Shown here piece by piece: positions 36,146 to 44,191 of a DNA stretch of 64,000 nt. This DNA comes from Roseicella aerolata (lineage in GTDB: Bacteria; Pseudomonadota; Alphaproteobacteria; Acetobacterales; Acetobacteraceae): assembly GCF_020523605.1 (NCBI RefSeq), contig NZ_JAJAQI010000005.1, positions 62,001 to 126,000 of the forward strand, given 5' to 3'. A program made the translations under genes and the position numbers. The notes beneath the pieces were generated by a model that ran no database searches, was not told the DNA's origin, and saw only the letters and a list, made by a program, of their open reading frames with translations. How positions within the stretch are numbered: the stretch's first letter is position 1; the number at the start of each line of letters is the position of its first letter.

Positions 36146-37057
36146 ATGGGCATGCTGGACGGCAAGGTCGCGGTCGTCACCGGTTCGGGCGGTGGCATCG
36201 GGCGCGAGATCGCGCTGCACATGGCGCAGGCCGGCGCCAAGGTCATCATCAACGATATCGGCGCCAGCCTGACGGGCGAGGGCCAGTCCGCCACCCCAGC
36301 GCAGCAGACCAAGCAGATCATCGAGCAGCGCGGCGGCCAGGCCGAGATCAACACCGACAGCGTCTCCTCCTGGGAGAGCGCCGGGAAGATCGTCCAGTCG
36401 GCGCTCGACCATTTCGGCCGGATCGACATCGTCGTGAACAATGCCGGCATCCTGCGCGACCAGATCTTCCACCGGATGACGCCGGAGGAATGGGATGCCG
36501 TCATCGACGTGCATCTCAACGGGTCGTTCTACGTCTCCCGCCATGCCGCGACGCATTTCCGCAAGCAGGAGGGCGGGTCCTACGTCCACATCACCTCGAC
36601 CTCCGGCCTGATCGGCAATTTCGGCCAGGCGAACTACTCGGCGGCGAAGCTCGGCATCTGCGCGCTGTCGAAGTCCATCGCGCTGGACATGAAGCGGTAC
36701 AATGTCCGCTCCAACTGCCTCGCGCCCTTTGCCTGGAGCCGCATGACCAGCTCCATCCCGGCCGAGACGCCGGAGCAGAAGGCCCGCGTCGAGAAGATCA
36801 TGCGCATGGGCCCGGAGAAGAACGCCCCGCTCGCGGTCTTCCTGGCCTCGGACGCGGCCAAGGAGGTCACCGGCCAGATCTTCGGCCCGCGGATGAACGA
36901 GCTTTTCCTGTTCAGCCAGAACCGCCCGATCCGCGGCATCCACGCCGCCGAGGGCTGGACGCCGGAGAGCATCGCCGAGCACGCCCTGCCGGCGCTGAAG
37001 AGCTTCTTCATCCCGCTCGAGCGCTCGGGCGAGGTCTTCTCCTGGGATCCGCTCTGA
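36146..37057 (+). CDS. Short-chain dehydrogenase (MFE-2-like hydroxyacyl-CoA dehydrogenase type)
   Basis: 303 residues. NAD(P)-dependent oxidoreductase with glycine motif TGSGGGIG (12-19), NNAG (98-101), the catalytic serine in the STSG segment (near 151-153) and YSAAK (Tyr164, Lys168). The C-terminal extension beyond about 255 (RGIHAAEGWTPESIAEHAL) is longer than in classical SDRs and resembles the dehydrogenase part of peroxisomal multifunctional enzyme 2. Together with the acyl-CoA synthetase next door it suggests beta-oxidation of an unusual acyl-CoA. The ATG follows GAGAGGAAACG. Confidence 0.85.
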   Translation: MGMLDGKVAVVTGSGGGIGREIALHMAQAGAKVIINDIGASLTGEGQSATPAQQTKQIIEQRGGQAEINTDSVSSWESAGKIVQSALDHFGRIDIVVNNAGILRDQIFHRMTPEEWDAVIDVHLNGSFYVSRHAATHFRKQEGGSYVHITSTSGLIGNFGQANYSAAKLGICALSKSIALDMKRYNVRSNCLAPFAWSRMTSSIPAETPEQKARVEKIMRMGPEKNAPLAVFLASDAAKEVTGQIFGPRMNELFLFSQNRPIRGIHAAEGWTPESIAEHALPALKSFFIPLERSGEVFSWDPL

Positions 37058-37067
37058 GCCTCTGATA

Positions 37068-37096
37068 CCGGGGAGAGAGGGCACCTCTCTCCCCGG
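37068..37096 (+). terminator. Strong hairpin terminator after the SDR gene
   Basis: Perfect 13-bp inverted repeat CCGGGGAGAGAGG-GCA-CCTCTCTCCCCGG starting 11 bases after the stop codon. There is no T-run, but the stem stability and position favour a terminator, possibly assisted by Rho, separating the SDR from the acyl-CoA synthetase. Confidence 0.6.
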
Positions 37097-37173
37097 ACCC
37101 CACTCACCGCTTTCTGCAAGCTTGGCACAGGCCGCGCGGTAACAGCCGACATGGGGCGGCCACAGGGACGTCC

Positions 37174-39228
37174 ATGAACCCGCTCCACCGCGCGCTCTTC
37201 CAGCCGCGCCGCATCGCCCTCATCGGCGCTTCCGCCGACCCGAAGCGCCTGACCGCGCGCGCGCAGCTCTATCTCCGCAAGCACGGCTACCGGGGCGACA
37301 TCCTGCCGGTGCACCCGCGCGAGGCCGAGGTGCTGGGCGAGAAGGCCTACCCGACCGTCGCCGACATCCCGGGCGAGGTGGATTTCGCCTACATCCTGTT
37401 GAGCACGCCGCATGTCGAGGGTGTGCTGGAGGCTGTCGCCGCCAAGGGCATCGCCGCCGCCTGCGTGCTGGCCGACGGCTTCGCCGAATCCGGCCCGGAG
37501 GGCGCCGCCCTGCAGGCGCGGCTGGTCGCCACCGCACGGCGCGCCGGGCTCCGCCTGCTCGGTCCCAATTCCATGGGCGTGGTCAACCTGAACGACCGCA
37601 TCGCCTGCTCGGTCAACGCCGCGCTGGAGGCGGAGACCCTGCCTGCCGGCCGCATCGCGCTGGTCAGCCAGTCCGGCTCCATGATGGGCGCCATCATGTC
37701 GCGCGGCGCCGCGCGCGGCATCGGCTTCTCCCACCTGGTCGGCACGGGGAACGAGGCCGACCTCTCCGCCGCCGAGATCGCGGGCCTGCTGGTGGACGAC
37801 CCGCAGGTGGACGCCATCCTGCTCTTCCTGGAGGCCATCCGGCAGCCGCGGCACTATGCCGATCTGGCCCGGCGCGCCCATGCCGCGGGGAAGCCGGTCA
37901 TCGCCTACAAGCTCGGCCGCTCCCCCTACGGCGCCGAGCTCGCCACCAGCCATACCGGCGCGCTGGCCGGCTCGGATGCCGCGGCGGAGGCCTTCTTCCG
38001 CGCCCATGGCATTCTCCGGGTCACCACGCTGGAGGCGCTGATTGAATTGCCGGCGCTCGCCATCAGCCGCCGCCCGCCCGCGGCGGTGCATCGCGCGGTG
38101 GGCGTCACGACCACCACGGGCGGCGGCGGCGCCATGGTGGTGGATTGCCTGGGCGTCGCGGGCATCGAGGCGCGCGCGCCCGATCCTGCCGCGGCGGCGA
38201 AACTGGACGCGGCCGGCATCCATCACCACGGCCGGCTCCTGGACCTGACGCTGGCCGGCGCCAGGCCCGACCGCGTGGCGGCGGCGATCGACGCGCTGCA
38301 GCAAGCGGGCGACACCGACCTCGTCCTCTCCGTCATCGGCTCCTCCGCCCAGTTCAAGCCGCAGGACGCCGTCGCCGGCATCCTGCACGCCCGGGACACA
38401 GGCGGCGCCAAGCCCATTGCCGCCTTCCTGGTCCCGCAGGCGGATGCCTCGCTCCGCCTGCTGGCCGAGGCCGGCATCCCGGCCTTCCGCACGCCGGAAT
38501 CCGCCGCCGACTGCATCCGCGCCTGGTGCGACTGGCGCGCGCCACGCCCGGAGCCGTCCCTGCCCGCCATCGCCCATGCCCTGCCGGACCGCCCGGACGA
38601 GGCGGATGCCCGCCGCCTCTTCGCCGCCCTTGGCCTCGACAGCCCCTTCGCCGTGCTGCGCCAGCCGCAGGACGCGCCGCGCGACATGGCCTGGCCGGTC
38701 GCGCTGAAGATCCTCTCGCCCGACCTGGCGCACAAGACCGAGATCGGCGGCGTGAAGCTCGGCATCGCCAATGCCGATGCGCTCAGGCAGGAGGCTGCCG
38801 CGATGCAGGGGCGCGTCGCCCGGATGGCGCCGGAGGCGAGGCTGACAGGCTTCCTGGCGCAGCCCATGGCGAAGGGGCTGGGCGAGGCCATCCTCGGCTT
38901 CCGTCGCGACCCCGAGGTCGGTCCGGTCGTCCTGCTCGGCACCGGCGGCATCACTGCCGAACTGTTCCGCGACGTCACGCTGCGACTCGCCCCGGTGGAT
39001 GAGGCGGAGGCCCTGGCGATGATCGCCGAGGTGAAGGGCCTGAGGCTGCTGGCCGGCTGGCGCGGCCTGCCGCGCGGCGATCTGCCGGCGCTGGCACGCG
39101 CCGTCGTCGCGGTATCGCGTCTTGCCGTGAGGGATGATATCTCCGAAGCGGAGATCAACCCGCTGATCATCCACGCCGAGTCCGAAGGCGTGACGGTCGC
39201 GGATGCCTGGGTGGTGCGCGCGACCTGA
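37174..39228 (+). CDS. NDP-forming acyl-CoA synthetase
   Basis: 684 residues, alpha and beta halves fused as in single-chain ADP-forming acetyl-CoA synthetases. It has an N-terminal CoA-binding Rossmann domain (RRIALIGASADPKRL), a ligase domain with the presumed phosphohistidine His260 in SHTGALAG, and a C-terminal ATP-grasp domain (ALKILSPDLAHKTEIGGVKLG, VLLGTGGITAE, EINPLIIH). It would interconvert acyl-CoA and acid while making or using a nucleoside triphosphate. Unlike the paralogue at 48307-50964 it has no acetyltransferase domain. Start at 37174 with AGGGACG upstream. Confidence 0.88.
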   Translation: MNPLHRALFQPRRIALIGASADPKRLTARAQLYLRKHGYRGDILPVHPREAEVLGEKAYPTVADIPGEVDFAYILLSTPHVEGVLEAVAAKGIAAACVLADGFAESGPEGAALQARLVATARRAGLRLLGPNSMGVVNLNDRIACSVNAALEAETLPAGRIALVSQSGSMMGAIMSRGAARGIGFSHLVGTGNEADLSAAEIAGLLVDDPQVDAILLFLEAIRQPRHYADLARRAHAAGKPVIAYKLGRSPYGAELATSHTGALAGSDAAAEAFFRAHGILRVTTLEALIELPALAISRRPPAAVHRAVGVTTTTGGGGAMVVDCLGVAGIEARAPDPAAAAKLDAAGIHHHGRLLDLTLAGARPDRVAAAIDALQQAGDTDLVLSVIGSSAQFKPQDAVAGILHARDTGGAKPIAAFLVPQADASLRLLAEAGIPAFRTPESAADCIRAWCDWRAPRPEPSLPAIAHALPDRPDEADARRLFAALGLDSPFAVLRQPQDAPRDMAWPVALKILSPDLAHKTEIGGVKLGIANADALRQEAAAMQGRVARMAPEARLTGFLAQPMAKGLGEAILGFRRDPEVGPVVLLGTGGITAELFRDVTLRLAPVDEAEALAMIAEVKGLRLLAGWRGLPRGDLPALARAVVAVSRLAVRDDISEAEINPLIIHAESEGVTVADAWVVRAT

Positions 39229-39342
39229 CAAGGCGGCGATCCTCCGCAGTGGCAACACTGTGGACATGAATCGCTGCCTCAAGCGATGACGGCAGCGCGC
39301 TCCCCCCTGGCGCGTTGCCGCACTGCCCGAGGACACGTCGCC

Positions 39343-39744
39343 ATGCGCGCCAGCATCATCCCGACCTTGCCCTATCGTGACGCTGCGGCGGCGGTGGAGT
39401 GGCTCTGCCGCGCCTTCGGCTTCGAGCGGCGGACCCTGCACCGCGACCCATCGGGCGCGGTGGCCTTCGCCCAGCTCACCTTCGGCGATGGCATGATCAT
39501 CCTGGGCACCGCGCGGGAGGAGGGCACGGGCGCCATCCAGCTGCCGCCGCTCGGCCATGTGACCCAGAGCGCCTATGTCATCGTGGAGGATGCCGACGCG
39601 CACCATGCCCGGGCCCGGCGCGCCGGGGCGGAGATCGTGGCCCCCCCGACGGACGAACCGATGGGTGGCCGCAGCTATTCCTGCCGGGACCCGGAAGGGC
39701 ATCTCTGGCATTTCGGCACCTACGATCCCTGGGCGCCGCGCTGA
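39343..39744 (+). CDS. VOC-family (glyoxalase/bleomycin-resistance fold) protein
   Basis: 133 residues with paired beta-alpha-beta-beta-beta modules. IIPTLPYRDAAAAVEWLCRAFGFE opens the fold and GRSYSCRDPEGHLWHFGTYDPW closes it. It resembles the PhnB/YdfO-like subgroup whose substrate is usually unknown. I use the ATG at 39343, which follows GAGGA, rather than an upstream ATG at 39286. Metal ligands cannot be assigned with confidence. Confidence 0.82.
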   Translation: MRASIIPTLPYRDAAAAVEWLCRAFGFERRTLHRDPSGAVAFAQLTFGDGMIILGTAREEGTGAIQLPPLGHVTQSAYVIVEDADAHHARARRAGAEIVAPPTDEPMGGRSYSCRDPEGHLWHFGTYDPWAPR

Positions 39745-39799
39745 CGCGACCGGAAGGGGGCTCGCGCAGGCGGGACTCCCCTGGCATGCTGCCGGGGAG

Positions 39800-40639
39800 A
39801 TGTCCGAGAACGATCCGGAAAAGCTGATCCGCGGCCGCTACGGCGTGCCGGCGGACGCGCCCCTGCCCTTCACGCCGGCGGCCGGGATACCGCCCGCCCT
39901 CGCCGCCATCCTCGACCGGCGCGTGACCCGCCGCTACACGCCGGACCCGGTGCCGGAGCCGCTGCTGCGGACCGTGCTGGCCGCCGCGCAATCGGCGCCG
40001 AGCAAGTCCGACCTGCAGCAATATGCGATCATCGTCATCCAGGAGCCGGGGAAGATCGCCCGGATCGCCGACTGGATCGGCGGCATGGACTGGATCCGGC
40101 AGGCCCCGGTCTTCCTGCTCTTCTGCGGTGACATCCGCCGCGGGCGGCGGGTCTGCGCCATCCACGGCCGCCCGCATGCCAACGACAATGTCGACACCTT
40201 CGTCAACGCCACGGCCGATGCGGCGCTGGCCCTCGGCTTCACGGTGATGGCGGCGGAGGCGGCCGGCCTCGGCACCTGCCCCATCTCCTATGTCCGCAAC
40301 CATGTCGAGAAGATCGGGCCGATCTGTGGCCTGCCGGAGGGCGTCTATCCGGTGGCCGGGCTGACGCTCGGCTTCCCCGCAGGGGCACGCAACTGGCTTT
40401 CCCCGCGCCTGCCGCAGGATCTGGTGGTGCACCGCGAGACCTATGACGACAGCGGGCTGGAAGCGGCGCTGCCAGCCTATGACGCCGCCCGGCCGCCGGC
40501 CAAGCCGCGCTACCCGGAGATCCACGGGCCCCGGCCCGAGGGCTGCGGCTGGTCGGAGAATGCCGCCCGCCAGCTCTCCGTGCCGGAGCGCTTCGGGCTG
40601 CGCAGCTGGCTGAAGCTGCGGGGCCTTTCGCTTGACTGA
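39800..40639 (+). CDS. Nitroreductase-family flavoprotein (NfsA-like)
   Basis: 279 residues. FMN-dependent NAD(P)H oxidoreductase. RRVTRRYTPDPVPEPLL is the family's N-terminal FMN-phosphate motif, QSAPSKSDLQQY the flavin-contacting loop, and AAEAAGLGTCPISYVR the dimer-interface signature. The length and extended C-terminus place it near NfsA/NfrA-type enzymes that reduce nitroaromatics, quinones or flavins. The GGGGAG ribosome-binding sequence abuts the ATG unusually closely. It overlaps the Nudix gene by eight bases. Confidence 0.85.
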   Translation: MSENDPEKLIRGRYGVPADAPLPFTPAAGIPPALAAILDRRVTRRYTPDPVPEPLLRTVLAAAQSAPSKSDLQQYAIIVIQEPGKIARIADWIGGMDWIRQAPVFLLFCGDIRRGRRVCAIHGRPHANDNVDTFVNATADAALALGFTVMAAEAAGLGTCPISYVRNHVEKIGPICGLPEGVYPVAGLTLGFPAGARNWLSPRLPQDLVVHRETYDDSGLEAALPAYDAARPPAKPRYPEIHGPRPEGCGWSENAARQLSVPERFGLRSWLKLRGLSLD

Positions 40640-41390
40640 CGACGCAGGGCCACCCGACCGCCGCAGCGCCCCAGCGGCCCCCGGGGGCGTGGACCGGTCC
40701 GGCATGCGGGCCCCGCACGAGGCGCCGACCGACGACAACCCCGGCGCCGAGGCGGATGCCCCGCGCATCCCCGCCCGCGCGGTCACGCCGAAGCATGCCG
40801 CCAGCGTCATCCTCTGGCGGCAGGGCAAGGCCGGGCCGGAGGTCCTGATGGGCCTGCGGCATGCCCGGCACCGCTTCATGCCCAATGTCCTGGTCTTCCC
40901 GGGCGGCCGCGTCGATCGCGCCGATCACCGGGCGAAGGCGCTCAGCGAGCTGCCAGGCTTCACCCGCGCCTGCCTGCAGCGGCAGGCGCCGCCCTCCCTC
41001 GCCCGCGCCCTCGGCATCGCGGCGGCGCGGGAGCTGCACGAGGAAACGGGGCTGGTCCTCGGCCGGATGGAGGGGCGCACGCTGCTGCCCGACCTTGCCT
41101 CGCTCGATTATCTCTGCCGCGCGGTGACGCCGCCACGCCTGCCGCGGCGCTTCAACGCCCGCTTCCTGATCGCGCCGGCCGAGGCCTCGCACGGCGTGCT
41201 GCGGGGCTCCGGCGAGCTGGAGGAGCTGCGCTTCTTCTCCTTCGAGGAGGCCTTCCGGCACAAGATCGCCACCATCACCGCCAGGGTGCTGGCCGAGTTC
41301 CGCAGCTGGCTGGCGATGCGCCCGGAGGAGCGGCTGGCGCGGGAGCTGATCTGCTTCCGCGGCCAGGACACCAGGCTACCGGAGCGCTGA
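40632..41390 (+). CDS. Nudix hydrolase, NUDT19-like
   Basis: About 252 residues. The Nudix box is split: FPGGRVDRAD lies at 89-98 and the catalytic helix RELHEETGL at 133-141, with about 35 residues between them, as in NUDT7/NUDT19-type CoA diphosphatases. A CoA-derivative substrate is therefore plausible and fits the acyl-CoA enzymes upstream. The start is uncertain: a TTG at 40632 overlaps the nitroreductase gene, while GTG 40689 and ATG 40704 are alternatives, and the first 50 residues are low-complexity. Its 3' end overlaps the convergent hydrolase gene by 15 bases. Confidence 0.8.
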   Translation: MTDDAGPPDRRSAPAAPGGVDRSGMRAPHEAPTDDNPGAEADAPRIPARAVTPKHAASVILWRQGKAGPEVLMGLRHARHRFMPNVLVFPGGRVDRADHRAKALSELPGFTRACLQRQAPPSLARALGIAAARELHEETGLVLGRMEGRTLLPDLASLDYLCRAVTPPRLPRRFNARFLIAPAEASHGVLRGSGELEELRFFSFEEAFRHKIATITARVLAEFRSWLAMRPEERLARELICFRGQDTRLPER

Positions 41391-42254
41391 CCAGCGCTCC
41401 CCCTCCGCCTGCGCCACCTCTCCCTCCTGCGCCAGCTTGATCAGGTGGCTCAGCAGGCTGCGCCCCGCAGGCTTCACCAGCCGCGGGTCGAGCGGGCCAT
41501 AGACCGGCCCGACCAGTTCATCCGCCGTCGCCGTGCCGGCCTTGCGCAGTGCCTCCAGCACCCGCGCCTCCCGCTCCTCGCGATGTGCATGCAGGCCCGC
41601 GAGGAAGGGCTTCGGGTCACGGATTGCCGGGCCATGGCCGGGCAGCAGCACCGCATCCTCCCGCGCCATGACACGCTCCAGGCTGCGCATGTAGTTCGCC
41701 ATGTCGCCATCGGGCGGGCTGACCACGCTGGTGGACCAACTCATCACATGGTCGGCACTGAACAGCACACCGTTGCCGGCCATGGCGAAGCAGAGATGGT
41801 TGGCGCAATGGCCCGGCGTGTGCAACGCGGTCAGGCGCCAGTCCCCGCCCTCCACCACGCCCTCATCCGGCACCGCCACATCGGGGCGGAAGGCGTGGTC
41901 GCCGCCCTCGCCACCGGCCTCGGGCGGCGTCACATGCGGCCCGAAGCCGTAGGTCCGCGCGCCCGTCGCCGCCACCAGAGGCGCCACCCCCGGGGAGTGG
42001 TCGCGGTGGGTGTGGCTGACCAGCACATGCGTGATGGTCTCGCCCGTGGTTGCGGCGAGGATCGCGGCCAGATGCGCCTCGTCCACCGGCCCGGGGTCCA
42101 GCACCGCCACGCGTCCGCGGCCGATGAGGTAGGTGTTGGTGCCGCGGAAGGTGAAGGCGGAGGGGTTGTTGCAGACCACGCGCCGCACACCCGGCGCCGT
42201 CTCCTCCACCGCGCCATGCGGCAGCGGGTCATCGCGCAGGAACGGTATGGCCAT
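41376..42254 (-). CDS. Metallo-beta-lactamase-fold hydrolase (LACTB2-like)
   Basis: 292 residues. The zinc motif HTHRDH lies at 81-86, with the further ligand blocks TPGHCANHLCF, FSADHVMSW and LLPGHGPAI in order. A C-terminal winged-helix domain (about 230-292, ADELVGPVYG, LLSHLIKLAQEGEV) is typical of the LACTB2 group, whose human member is an RNA endonuclease, while many bacterial ones are uncharacterised. The ATG at 42254 follows GGGAGGGAG. Last gene of a four-gene minus-strand run with two DMT transporters and a membrane glycosyltransferase-like protein. Confidence 0.85.
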   Translation of the reverse strand: MAIPFLRDDPLPHGAVEETAPGVRRVVCNNPSAFTFRGTNTYLIGRGRVAVLDPGPVDEAHLAAILAATTGETITHVLVSHTHRDHSPGVAPLVAATGARTYGFGPHVTPPEAGGEGGDHAFRPDVAVPDEGVVEGGDWRLTALHTPGHCANHLCFAMAGNGVLFSADHVMSWSTSVVSPPDGDMANYMRSLERVMAREDAVLLPGHGPAIRDPKPFLAGLHAHREEREARVLEALRKAGTATADELVGPVYGPLDPRLVKPAGRSLLSHLIKLAQEGEVAQAEGERWSALR

Positions 42255-42286
42255 CACTCCCTCCCGGATCGTCTGGCGAGGCGGGG

Positions 42287-43213
42287 TCAGGCCTTCGGGT
42301 CCCTGCCCTTCGGTGCTCCGCTCCCGGCCTGGCCACGCCGGACCAGCTCGCGGTGCAGGATGTACAGCCCGGCCGCCACGATCAAGCCGGAGCCCGCCAG
42401 CATCGCCAGGCCCGGCAGGTCGCCGAAGACCAGCCAGCCGAGCCCGACCGACCAGAGCAGCGCCGAATAGGAATAGGGGGCGATCGCCGAGACCTGGGCG
42501 CTGGCCCAGGCCTCGGTGAGCAGCCATTGCGCGCAGCCGCCGACCAGCCCGACCATGATCAGCAGGCCGAGATCGACCCAGTCCGGCGTCACCCAGAAGA
42601 AGGGCAGCAGCACCGCCGCATAGGCGCCCATCAGCAGCGACTGCCAGAGAGTGATGGTGGAGGAGCTTTCGGTCGCGGAAAGCTGGCGCACCAACAGGGT
42701 GGTCAGCGCCGAGAACATCCCCTGCGCCACGCCTGCCGCCGTGCCGAGCAGGAGTTCGGGCGAGGCCACGCCGAACCCCGCCCCTTGCCCTGCCGCGATC
42801 AGCAGCACGCCCAGGAAGCCGAGGACGACGGCGCTCCAGCGATGGAGGCCGACCCTCTCGCCGAGGAAGGGAATGGCGAGGATGGTGACGAAGAGCGGCT
42901 GGGTGTAGCCGAGCGCCACCTGCTCCGCGAGCGGCAGCAGGCCAAGCGCGTAGAAGCCGAGCGTCTGCGCCGCGATCCCGGTGCAGGCCCTGAGCGCATG
43001 GCCGCCGAAGCGCTTCGTGCGCAGCGTCGCGCCACCGGCGCGGGTGCAGATCAGCAGCACCACCGGCAGGGCGAAGACGCTGCGGAAGAACATCAGCTCG
43101 ATGACCGGGATGTGGTCCGCCAGGTGCTTCACGATGGCGCCCATGGCGGTGAAGAGCGCGTGCGAGGCCAGCATGCAGATCGCCCCGCGCCGGATGTCGT
43201 GCCGCAGCGCCAC
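42287..43213 (-). CDS. DMT-superfamily transporter (EamA, 10 helices)
   Basis: 308 residues with ten predicted membrane helices and two EamA repeats (for example LGYTQPLFVTILAIPFLGERV and SYSALLWSVGLGWLVFGDLP). These proteins export amino acids or metabolites; the substrate here is unknown. I use the GTG at 43213, whose first base is the last base of the preceding TAG (TAGTG) and which has GGGGGAG upstream. The ATG at 43174 would remove the first helix. It is a paralogue of the next gene upstream. Confidence 0.82.
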   Translation of the reverse strand: MALRHDIRRGAICMLASHALFTAMGAIVKHLADHIPVIELMFFRSVFALPVVLLICTRAGGATLRTKRFGGHALRACTGIAAQTLGFYALGLLPLAEQVALGYTQPLFVTILAIPFLGERVGLHRWSAVVLGFLGVLLIAAGQGAGFGVASPELLLGTAAGVAQGMFSALTTLLVRQLSATESSSTITLWQSLLMGAYAAVLLPFFWVTPDWVDLGLLIMVGLVGGCAQWLLTEAWASAQVSAIAPYSYSALLWSVGLGWLVFGDLPGLAMLAGSGLIVAAGLYILHRELVRRGQAGSGAPKGRDPKA

Positions 43214-44160
43214 TACCCGGCTCCCCCTGCCCGTTCCTCGGCCCGCCGCACCCGCTCCCGGTGCAGGTTGTACAGCCCCGCCGCGATGACCACGGCGGCG
43301 CCGCCCAGCGTGGTCCAGGCCGGCACCTCGCCCCAGATGAGGAAACCAAGCGGAATGCCCCAGAGCAGCGGGGTGTATTCGAAGGGCGCGATGGCCGAGA
43401 CCGGCGCCAGCGCATAGCCGCGCCCGAACAGCACCTGCGCGAGCGCATTCAGCACCGCGAATCCGGCGAGCGTCGCCAGCGCCCAGGCCGGCGGCAGCAG
43501 GGGTGGCGGTCCGCCCGAGGGCCACATGGCCGGCCAGGCCAGCAGCGCCAGCCCGACCGGCGCCTGGGTCGCCAGCACCCAGAAGGCCATGCTGTCCGGC
43601 GTATCGGTCCGGGTCAGGATGCGGGTCCAGATCCGGGTCAGCGCCATGACGGCGGTCGCCGCCAGCAGCAGCGCTGCCTCCCAGCGCCAGAGCTCGCCGC
43701 CCGGCTGCAGCATGAACAGCACGCCGCCGAAGCCGACCGCGGTGCTGCACCAGCGCCGCCACCCAACCTTCTCCCCCAGCAACGGGATGGCCAGAAGGGT
43801 CATCAGCAGGGGCGAGGCGGCGGCGACCGCATAACTGTCGGCGAGCGAGACGCCGAGCGACCAGGCGAGGTACCAGGCGGCCGAGACGCCCGCCTGCAGC
43901 AGGCTGCGCACCGCGAGCAGCGGCCGGTTCACCGCCCTGAGCGCCCGGCCACGCGAGAGCAGCAGCACCACCCCGCCCCCGAGCAACCCGCGCCAGACCA
44001 TGGCGGCGGCAGGGCCGATCTCCGGCAGCACCCATTTCACCGTGGCATCGGCGAGGGAGATGGCCGCGTAGCCGAGCGCCACGATCATCAGCCCCCGCAC
44101 CGCTTCCTCCCCCGTCGGCACCGCGGCATGGGCGATGGCGGGGCCGGGCGTGTCGCGCAT
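43213..44160 (-). CDS. DMT-superfamily transporter (EamA, 10 helices), paralogue
   Basis: 315 residues, ten predicted helices and two EamA repeats (ASPLLMTLLAIPLLGEKV and FEYTPLLWGIPLGFLIWGEVP). The near-identical motif placement to the downstream neighbour shows tandem duplication; the two could work separately or as a pair. The ATG at 44160 has only a weak ribosome-binding sequence (GGGCGG). It lies 31 bases after the membrane glycosyltransferase-like gene. Confidence 0.82.
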   Translation of the reverse strand: MRDTPGPAIAHAAVPTGEEAVRGLMIVALGYAAISLADATVKWVLPEIGPAAAMVWRGLLGGGVVLLLSRGRALRAVNRPLLAVRSLLQAGVSAAWYLAWSLGVSLADSYAVAAASPLLMTLLAIPLLGEKVGWRRWCSTAVGFGGVLFMLQPGGELWRWEAALLLAATAVMALTRIWTRILTRTDTPDSMAFWVLATQAPVGLALLAWPAMWPSGGPPPLLPPAWALATLAGFAVLNALAQVLFGRGYALAPVSAIAPFEYTPLLWGIPLGFLIWGEVPAWTTLGGAAVVIAAGLYNLHRERVRRAEERAGGAG

Positions 44161-44191
44161 CAGCGACGCCGCCCGGCATGGTCTTGCATCA

